From Mytilus trossulus (taxonomy: Eukaryota; Mollusca; Bivalvia; Mytilida; Mytilidae): 64,000 nt of DNA. The stretch lies in contig NC_086374.1 of NCBI RefSeq assembly GCF_036588685.1, positions 72,042,457 to 72,106,456 of the forward strand, written 5' to 3'. Under the pieces are notes generated by a model. It had not been told where the DNA came from, ran no database searches, and was given only the letters and a program-made list of their open reading frames with translations. The translations under genes and the position numbers were made by a program. Shown piece by piece: positions 55,733-64,000 of this stretch (position 1 is its first letter; every line of letters starts with the position of its first letter).

Positions 55733-57207
55733 ATATACATTTTTATTGAAAATAATAAATTTCCAGCCAAACAAATTAAGATATTTTAAAATGATATAAC
55801 AAGGTTGTATATACAGTGCCTAGAAAATGAACCTAAAGTTGTTAGAGTAGATCTAGACTGGTTCCCGATCCCAATATTAAGTATGTTATACATAAACCTG
55901 AGAGAGTATGCTAATAGCTAATACCGGGAACCAGGATAGAGTAGATCTGGTTCTAAAACTACTTCACTTCCTCCTGAGTGGGGCATGGAACCTGCACTTT
56001 ATTTCTCACATATACCGGGGTATATACTTATATCTTTAATATCCTTTAAAACAAATTGATTTTGTTTACTTTCAACACTATATGAATGTAATTAGGTCTT
56101 TAATTTCTACTTTTATGTGTATTTTTTTCTGATTATTATTTTTTTTCTGCTAAATTTTGTTCTTGTATGTAATTTTTGTTTCGCAACATGTCACTTTAAT
56201 ATATATTTGGTATATGTTATAGAACAGTTTATTCGCTTTTAAATTTGACCCTGCTTATAAGCTGCCAAAGCAGAACAATTTTCTTTGTAAAAGTTATCTC
56301 CCCAAACACTGTTTTTCCTGTGTGTACATCTGCTTTGCAATCGTAAATTAGGTTACATCAAATTTATTTTCCAAATTGCACCAAGCAATAGAGATTCTAT
56401 AGAGATTCTATAGGAGAGTTATTTCCCCTTATGCATTTGTAATAGTGATATAGACCTAGGTTCCTTTGATTTAAGGTCCTTGGTTCAGAAAAAAAGAAAA
56501 TTAGGTCAAGGTCATATTCAAAATTTGAAGGTAAATTTGATGTTCTAGATTATGACCTTTGCTGTTATATAATTACTTCTTATACAAGTATATGAATAAA
56601 TAATAAAGCCATGGGACTTTTTGCATTAGGTTGCTATCCAATTGACCTTGAAAAGGCCAGCTGGAAGTGACCTTATGTTTACCAAAAGTAGCTATTTTTT
56701 TCTAATTTAATGTAAAAGTATATCGAACCATACATTTTATTGGAATCAGTGTCAAGTAAACTATCAAATAATAGCGGAAATAATATTTCTCAAACCTGAA
56801 GTAACGTATCATCTCCCTTACATATTATCTTCCTTATTTGAAACAACAGTGTTTAATTAGGAACCAGATATTTTTGGAATCGTTATATACAAAAATCTAT
56901 CATTTGACACTGGAAATGACATCTTGAAATGGATATTGTTATTTTCATATCAAATGTATCATTTCAGTTGGAAAGACCTTTAATTGTTCTCTGAACAATT
57001 GGTTTTTAATTATTATATAATACAATTGTTTACTCCTCTTTTTATCAAATGATAATGTTTGACAGTTTTCTTATTTTCACCATTCATGCTAATTAAATCA
57101 ATTACAAACGAAAGTGAACCAACGCTTGGTGAGTCTGTAGTACGGTAGACTCCATTATGTGGATACCCGAGGGTATGCAGGGTCGTTATGATAAAAAACA
57201 TAAAATG

Positions 57208-57450
57208 TAGAGAGTCTTATAACAACAACACTTTAGGGACTGCTGCTGAAATTTATTGATCGACATGTTTCGGGGCCTAGGGCACTGTTATCAGGATAAT
57301 GTATTGTTTTTATCCTGATGACGGTGCCCTAGGCACAGAAACATGTTGATCAATAAATATATCCTGATGACGGTGTCCTAGGCACAGAAACATGTTGATC
57401 AATAAATTTCTGCAGCAGTCCCTAAAGTTTTGTTGTTATAAGACTCTCTA
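57208..57450. mobile_element. Hairpin element with internal duplication
   Basis: Left arm TAGAGAGTCTTATAACAACA and TTTAGGGACTGCTGCTGAAA; right arm is its reverse complement, ending TTATAAGACTCTCTA. A TCCTGATGACGGTG unit with CCTAGGCACAGAAACATGTT is repeated inside. Confidence 0.85.
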
Positions 57451-57520
57451 CAATCAAACTAATTAGAATGAGGATATGAAATATAAAAATCAATCAATGA
57501 TATATGATAAGATATTATAA

Positions 57521-57630
57521 TCAGGGGAATTAATTCATGTTATCACACTGTATATCCTATAGGATGGTCTGGTGATCAGGGGAATTAATTCATGTTATCA
57601 CACTGTATATCCTATAGGATGGTCTGGGTA
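57521..57630 (+). repeat. 55-bp direct duplication
   Basis: TCAGGGGAATTAATTCATGT through CCTATAGGATGGTCTGG occurs twice. Confidence 0.9.
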
Positions 57631-58107
57631 GGGTTTACAGAAAAGAGTATAATAAGCTTATGAATAAGGAAAACAGAAAAAGGGGCAAACAAAAATATAT
57701 AACATGAAGAATGGAAATTAATGGTAAAAGTAAAGTTGAAGAATAAGGAAAAATGCAAAAAATGTAAAAGAAAAAATACTGAAATTGAGCCCCCTCTGGA
57801 ACCTCATTTAGCAAAAAAATATAAACAATAAAATATTTCCTTGTTTTAGTTTTAATTTAAATAAATAGGATTTTTAATTTCAATGAAAATGAATGATACC
57901 TCAAAGCTCTCAGTTAAACAAGGCCTTAGAAACAGATTAAACAAATCAGATATATATGGATAAACACATTGTATTACAAAACAAAGTCAAATTATTGATC
58001 CAAGCATATATATATATTGCCTCTGAGGGAATTGTCCAATATATTGCTGTATAATGTTTGTGTGTAGATTCCTAATGATATAATTTGTTATCCTACTTGA
58101 TGTAAAC

Positions 58108-58173
58108 ATGGCTGAGTTATTTACGCTGTTCACGTTTGGATACAGGAAAAAGAAAAATAACATCATGCCCTTT
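58108..58173 (+). other. LRSAM1: Candidate alternative first coding exon upstream of LRSAM1
   Basis: An ATG opens 22 codons (MAELFTLFTFGYRKKKNNI then MPF) that end exactly at a consensus GTAAGT donor, in phase 0. The exon at 60196 also starts in phase 0, so direct splicing would give an LRSAM1 form with a hydrophobic-basic N-terminus resembling the short vertebrate one (MPLFFRKRK type). Splicing to the acceptor at 59320 instead would read 17 codons to a stop, making a short upstream frame. No transcript evidence is available here. Confidence 0.35.
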
Positions 58174-58723
58174 GTAAGTTTTTCATGCTTAGATGGACAA
58201 TTTCTTTATACGTGATTATCATTGAATATGATGTTTTTTTATTCCGATTTGATCAATTTAAGTTTGTTTGTTTTTTATGTTTAATCTTTGTATTAGATAT
58301 ATTTGTAAAAGTCAATTTTGATTGATTTGATGGATAATTGCTTTATGCACAAAAAGGCTATATCGCTGCTGTTTTGATATGGAAGGTCAATATATCAATA
58401 TCATACATAAGGAGTGTTAGTCCACAGTCTGAAAATGCAAGGCAAAGCATGAGATTTTTCAGTAATGTTGTAAAACGAGCAGCGGGAAATTTAACATTTA
58501 CATCATGACATTATGTTCATGTTTCCATAATTTGGCATTGGTCACCATACTTGACAATTAACTTTTCATGTTTTCATCATAATCTGAAAGTTATTAACTG
58601 TGCATACGAAGCAAAGATTCTCAACCAAAATGTTTGAATACTTTTCTAACGTTCGTTATACAAAAATATCATCTTATTTTTGTAAGAAAAAGATGTCACA
58701 GTACTTAACAAACATCAGGGACA

Positions 58724-59005
58724 TTAAGGTGGTACCTAACACTACAGGGAGATAACTCTGTAAAATCAGCTAAACGTTTGGATTACGTTGTGTTGTTAAG
58801 GAAATATTAAGCTTCTCAATGATCAAAACTAGATTTTGTCAAACTGCTATATAACCAGTGTAATTTTTCTGATAAAATGGTTGGCTTAAATTTTTTGATT
58901 ATTTTTGTATTTTTTTCAAAGGGTCAAAGTAAATACTTTGTCAAAATTTTATGAAAATTAAACGAGCTAAATTAATTCTAGTGAAAGTGTTGGGTACCAC
59001 CTTAA
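58724..59005. mobile_element. TTAA MITE family R7, copy 4 (complete, opposite orientation)
   Basis: TTAA then GGTGGTACCTAACACTAC at the left and GTTGGGTACCACC then TTAA at the right. It lies between the candidate LRSAM1 first exon and its main first coding exon. Confidence 0.9.
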
Positions 59006-59348
59006 TATTCTTGATTGTAACACTTTTCTACCTGTGATTTCTTTGAGAATATTTAGCCTGATTTCTCATTTAACTCTGATTTGAGGGCATACAAGGTGGC
59101 AATAAATTAAAGCCATATAGCTTCTAACTGAATTCTAATGGTGACAACATTTTATATTCTTCTCTGATACTTCTTAGACGTTATAAGTACTGTAATTCAG
59201 AAATGAATTCAAGGTTTTTATTTATGTAACTAGTTGAGCATAACAATAATAAGACCTGGCATTCTGATAACTGAAATATTGACGTATATTGTAAATAACC
59301 ATATGTTTTGAATTTTCTAGGTAAAAATATTTTTGGATGATTGGGTGA

Positions 59349-62300
59349 ATGGGACACCATGTCTCCAAAGATAAAAAAAGGTCATCGAATAACCTGACGA
59401 CACCAAAAGGAAAAAAGTCCGCCAAAAAACCAGGTGGTTTGTCATCCTCTTCAAAGGGGGCAGGTCAGCCCAAAGGTGCTACTCAAACATCAAAGACGGA
59501 ATCATCCAAAAAGAAAATGCCTTTCTTAAGATTTCAAAGTTCACAAGCCAAGAAACGCTATCAGGATCAAATGTTTGAGGTATTGTAACATGTAATTTGA
59601 TTATTTAACCTAACCACTTTCACTTTGTTTAAAATTGAGTATGGAAATAGGGAATGTGTCAAAGAGACAACAACCCAACCAAAAAGTGGAAAACAGGTGA
59701 AGGCCACTAATGAGTCTTAAAAAAAAATCATAAAATCCTGCACCAAGAGGCATGCTTCATCTGGCCACTAAACACTCACACAGACTCCAATTGCACAAAG
59801 ATGAGATGAAGTACGAGGATCTCATGTGACCAAAGTTGTTTAAATGTTAAGAAAAGAAGTTATTACAATGGTCTTTTTTCACTCATTGTGGATAAACTGT
59901 CTAATAATTCAGTTGTAATATTAACGCCTAAATGCATTGACAATAAAAAATCAGCAGTCAACCTTATAGCTATAAGGTCGGATTTACCTATTTGGATAAA
60001 ACTGAGCTGATCTCTGATTGGTCACCTCTCCCACTGGGCATGTACTTATCAAAACCATTGTGATTGTTTATGAGGAGATTTTAGTGTGATAAAACATATC
60101 TAATAGTCAATAAACCCAAAAATTGTTTGATAAAAAAAAAATCAACAACCACTGAGTTCTTATGCCATAATATTTGTTTGTTTTTCTTAATACAGGCTGA
60201 AAATAATCCTGAACCAAATATTGATGTTTCTAATTGTGAACTTGATGAGGTAAGTAAAAATTAACCATTATTTTACAATTGAAATCATATTGTTTTTAAC
60301 CTATTTTCTTTCAAGTTCTTTTTTTTTTAATTTTATGAACTTTTGTTAAAAATTCGAAATTCAATCTAATCAAAGACAAAGATGTCCAACCCAAAGTTTT
60401 TGTCAGTCACAAAACAATAAAAATTATAATGAAAGATACTTACTTCTTATACTATATTGTACTTACATATGCGTAGATTCAATGCTAAGATCACAGTTAC
60501 AAATATTCGCATGGTCCTGGATAGAGTTGTAATAAAACTTATTTTGTTTGCTTTGTGTTTCAGATACCAGATGATTTATATTCAGCATGTAACTACTTAC
60601 AGAAAGAGGTCAGACATTTTTGTTTTTATAACATGTTTGGTAACAGGTTTATTCAATATGGATATTTATCCTGCAATTGGGCGTCCTACTATACAGATAC
60701 AGCCCTACAGATATCGCTATGCTGTATCAGTATACTATACAAATATCGCTTTAAAGCTCCACACACTGCCGGACTGAGTATTGTTTGAACCTGTGTGACC
60801 CCATTATGTGTATTCCAGTTGCAATCCAATGATGATGACAATTGTCAATTTCAAAACTTGAGTGTGTATGATTGTGTTACAAAATCAACCATGTCAATTT
60901 CAGCATGCATGTTTAGTGATTGAATGTCAGGTCTGAAGCATAGGACTACTCGTACACTTCTGTTTCAAATTTGACAATGTTTTGTTATTTGTATTTACTG
61001 TTGAAATTAGTTGTTATGTTAAAATAGATAATTATCCACCTTGAGTGGTGTATTATTGTTGACCATTGGAGATTCTTTTTTTGCGAAACCAGTCTTCAGC
61101 GTAATGTTTGATTTTGATATTACTATGCGGGCCTCAAGGGATTACAAATCGAAAATAAATGCTAAATATGTTAGTTTTTGTGTCTTTCATAACACAAACA
61201 ATATACAGAATTATTTGCAGGATAAAGAAAATAACTGTTTCGTGTCTTTAAATATCAGCTGTATTTGTACTCGGCTTGAAACAGGTGTAGTAGCTCACTA
61301 AAAGCTCGCATACACCTTGTTTCCTATCCTCGTACAAATACAGCTGATATTTAAAGACACTAAACAGTTATTGTCTATATAATACTGATTACTATCTACT
61401 ATATGAATGAAAGGAGGTACAGGTCAACATCAATGAGACAGCTAAATCCCACAAAATAGCAATAGACATCTAGAGGTCAAGAATAGACAAGTGTTAATAA
61501 TACATCAAGCTTTATATATCCCTGAATCTTTAATAATTTTGCATAAATTGAATGAAACTACTTATATAAAGTTATCTCAGAAGAAAGAAAAAACATTAAA
61601 ATATGATGAAATACTTGGGACAAGAACATGTGTGGTTCACAGGTACTACCATACTGTACTACAATATGGTATTTTTCCTATTAATCCTTATGAGATCTGG
61701 GTTTTTTTTCAGTTCCTTTGAAAATTGCTTTCAGTCAATTTGTCAATTTTAAATTAAATTGAAAATAAGTAGAAAAAAGAAGATGTGGTATGATTGCCAA
61801 TGAGACGACTGTTCACAAGAGACCAAAATGACACAGAAATTAACAACTATAGGTCACTGTATGGCCTTCAACAATGAGCAAAGCCCATACAACATTGTCA
61901 GCGATAATAGGCCCTGAAATGACAATGTAAAACAATTTAAACGAGAAAACTAAGGCCCTATTTATATAAAAAAAAGAAGGAAAAACAAATATGTAACACA
62001 TAAACAAACGACAACCACTGAATTACAGGCTTCAGTGGTTGTCGCAAAAAACAAGCACATACATTGTACTCATAATGTGGCGGGGTTTCATTTTATAATT
62101 CCAAGTTCTACTCAACTATTGAGGAAATTAAAATCATTTTTGCTCTTGTTTGTATGATTTCAGGCCTTATTATTGAATAACAACTGGTTATCTGGAATAG
62201 ACAAACCAGAGAGATTAAATGATTTTAGAACACTCAGGGTAAGTTTCTGTAAGAATAGAAATAAAGAAATGACTGTCTGCCAAGTAGAACTGGGTCTGAA

Positions 62301-63232
62301 ATCTAGTTTTCCTACCCGGTATTGCTAGTGTAAAAAAATTTACAAGGGCAAAATTTATCTTGTTACCAAAAGAAGAAATGCTGTATAAAGTGGTTGCCTA
62401 TTCTATTTTAAAAAGCATTAATGAGAAATATCTGAAAGCTTGTAACAGTCAGTGTGGTTAAAATTTGATAATTTCACTGATTATAAATTTTACAAAATGA
62501 AAAAAGTTATGCTCTAATTATTTAGATGCTTCCATGGTAAAAATTCTTGGATCTATTTAACAGTTATTTATTATTAGCCTATGACAGTTTTATTTTCATA
62601 GAACATTGATCTATAATTTGATTTTGGAATAAACATATCTTCTGATTGGCTGAAATTTTTTTGTCTATCAGTTCAGAGGCATAATTTTTCATGTGAAACT
62701 TTTTTAAGTTTTGCTCCTAAAAAGTGGAATTTAGAATTTAATTATAAGGAATGACTGCAATCTTTTTTCTTTCATTTTCAAATTTCCTAGAAGATATGAG
62801 GGGGGATAGAACCTTTATCGGGACTCTGGGATCAGGTGTTTTTAATCTCAGGATTTTGGGATTGACCCTTTCGGGATCCGGGAATTCTTTTTTCCAATTT
62901 CATGACCCTGGGATTTCGTGATTTTAAGCCTGGAATTTCAAGATCTGGTGTTTTTAAGATCTGTATTTCGGGATCGGGATCTCCTACCCCCTCTCAGATA
63001 TGGTGCAAAATTGCAAATAACTTGGTACAAAGGTTATTCAGTGTGCACTACTTTTTTTGTATTATTTTGTCATAGACAGAAAAAGTGTAAGAGTCATTCC
63101 TGATATAATTCCAAGATTTTCGACATATCTTATCTATAGTAATTCTATATTTTATTTTTGTAGGTATTGGATTTACACTACAATGAAATCAAAAATTTGC
63201 CTGAGAATATCCATCAGCTTGAAAATTTACAG
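59349..63232 (+). CDS. LRSAM1: LRSAM1, LRR and RING E3 ubiquitin ligase, 5' coding exons (partial at right edge)
   Basis: Coding exons 59349-59579, 60196-60249, 60564-60608, 62164-62238 and 63164-63232, all phase 0, 158 residues so far. Residues 57 onward (MPFLRFQSSQAKKRYQDQMF) align with the start of vertebrate LRSAM1. The following exons give the expected cap (IDVSNCELDEIPDD, YLQKEALLLNN) and the first leucine-rich repeats (LRVLDLHYNEIKNLPENI). The remaining LRRs, coiled coil, SAM and RING domains must lie beyond the window. LRSAM1 is a cytosolic E3 ligase acting on TSG101 and in xenophagy of bacteria. The first 56 residues are a Lys/Ser/Gly-rich extension absent from the vertebrate form; translation could instead begin at Met57 (59517). 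The exon ending at 60608 uses a weak donor (GTCAGA). Confidence 0.88.
59635..59790 (+). repeat. R6-family copy in LRSAM1 intron
   Basis: GTATGGAAATAGGGAATGTG, TCAAAGAGACAACAACCCAA and AGGCATGCTTCATCTGGCCA. Confidence 0.7.
61229..61372. mobile_element. Hairpin element in LRSAM1 intron
   Basis: AATAACTGTTTCGTGTCTTT through AATATCAGCTGTATTTGTAC is mirrored by GTACAAATACAGCTGATATT and AAAGACACTAAACAGTTATT, around a centre with two GTGTAG/CTACAC-like blocks. Confidence 0.85.
61775..62095 (+). repeat. R2-family copy in LRSAM1 intron
   Basis: GAAGATGTGGTATGATTGCC, GTATGGCCTTCAACAATGAG, AACGACAACCACTGAATTAC. Confidence 0.75.
62800..63000. repeat. Low-complexity GGGAT-rich repeat
   Basis: Repeated GGGAT/CGGGA motifs (TCGGGACTCTGGGATCAGG, TTTCGGGATCGGGATC), the inverse of the sequence at 23650-23890. 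Confidence 0.45.
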
Positions 63233-63594
63233 GTAATTTTTAGAAGCCTACAGGTTATACTAGTACTTTCTTCTCTATTTAAGACACCATCATACCACTT
63301 GTTAAATCTTCTTCTTTTATTTTTTTTTTTGGAGGGGAGAGACAGTTTAAAGGTTATTGGAAAACTGTTGTTCTTGTCCAAATCATCATTAAGCTTGGAC
63401 AATTATACATCAATATACTGTGTGGTGCAGCCACTTCTCCTTTGTTTGAATTTTTGTATAGATTTTGCAGGTGTCTAATTGGCATATAAACAAACTTTTA
63501 TTATAATTAATAATAAAAAACATTCTTAATTAAGCTTCTCATTACATAGATACAAAGTGATTGTTTACACTATTTGTTCTTATTATATAGAATT

Positions 63595-64000
63595 TCAGGG
63601 GTGGATCCAGACATTTTTAAAGGGGGTTCCCAACCTGGGAAAAAAGGGGGTTCAAACAATATGTCCCAAATGCATTGATTGTAAAAAAAATGGGGTTCCA
63701 ACCCTCAATTTTCCCTTGCCCTCTCAGTTATGGTATATTGACTTTGAAACTTTTGCTTAGTTTTCATGTATTAGTTTGTGATTATGTCAGTTTATGGAGA
63801 ACTACCTTTGGGAAGTTAATGATAAATGGTATGTAGTTGTATAAGCACTGGCATATCTCATTTTCTTGGAGATTATTTTGCCTTGCCCCCTCAGTCATGG
63901 TCTATTGACTTTGAAATGTTTGCTTAGTTTTCATGTATAAGTTTGTGATTTTGTCAGTTTATGGGGAACCACTAGTGTTAAGTTAATGGTAATTGGTATG
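63595..64000 (+). repeat. Two-unit repeat at the right edge
   Basis: CCCTTGCCCTCTCAGTTATGG and CCTTGCCCCCTCAGTCATGG start units about 180 bases apart, each followed by ATTGACTTTGAAA and GTTTTCATGTAT; preceded by GGGGTGGATCCAGACATTTT. The second unit runs off the window. The short frames here are repeat-derived. Confidence 0.65.

Larger units (their letters stand above)
47339..58107. other. Intergenic region between uricase and LRSAM1
   Basis: The largest gene-free stretch. It contains a foldback element (48381-49182), an R1/R8 cluster (49330-50114), a possible uricase promoter (about 50396-50745), an R4 copy with a LINE insertion (51112-52062), R6 and R2 copies and several short perfect duplications. 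No protein gene supported; 52700-54250, 55740-57200 and 57640-58100 hold nothing recognised. Confidence 0.6.

Noticed and set aside
60457-60777. 106-codon open frame on the plus strand
   Set aside because: It overlaps the LRSAM1 exon at 60564-60608 in a different frame and shows no domain.
1-64000. tRNA, rRNA or bacterial-type operon genes
   Set aside because: None recognised by eye on either strand; all coding sequence seen is intron-split and animal-like. A covariance-model scan would be needed to exclude tRNA-like sequence inside the R2 repeats.

Overview
The window is animal nuclear DNA. It is AT-rich, its genes are split by GT-AG introns, and more than half of it is introns and dispersed repeats. 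The repeats (tandem-core elements starting with a GAGCCTTCGAC-type hairpin, an element ending in a GGCCCTTCGGGCC hairpin, and the GAAGATGTGGTATGATTGCC family) and the gene content point to a bivalve mollusc, probably a mussel (Mytilidae). The species call is inference from familiarity with such repeats, not from a search.

Layout: (1) 1265-24605, plus strand: a TTC28-like gene with 18 coding exons I could join in frame (1594 codons) and one candidate 15-nt microexon. It encodes TPR repeats and a CHAT domain whose protease dyad is missing. (2) 28480-34154, minus: SNAPIN (BLOC-1 subunit), 4 exons, 126 aa, complete. (3) 38270-47338, minus: urate oxidase (uricase), 7 coding exons, 302 aa, ending in the peroxisomal signal SKL and keeping all catalytic residues. 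(4) 59349 to the right edge, plus: the first five coding exons of LRSAM1 (LRR and RING E3 ligase), cut by the window end, with a possible alternative first exon at 58108.

The spaces between genes (24.6-28.5, 34.2-38.3 and 47.3-58.1 kb) and the large introns hold repeats: a four-copy TTAA-flanked MITE family, several foldback elements (one with a clear TAACGT target-site duplication), a nested pair of elements at 20.2-21.7 kb, a 5'-truncated LINE inserted in another repeat at 51.3 kb, and many very recent local duplications. The four genes have unrelated jobs (cytokinesis/scaffold, vesicle trafficking, purine breakdown, ubiquitin ligation) and do not form a functional cluster.

The most unusual observation is in the TTC28-like gene. 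Sequence from its own splice junctions has been copied into the neighbouring introns: a 34-bp minisatellite grown from the exon 12 donor site, and scattered copies of the exon 6 donor site. I did not find a convincing new multi-gene system. The novelty here is in the repeats, in gene structure and in isoform candidates.
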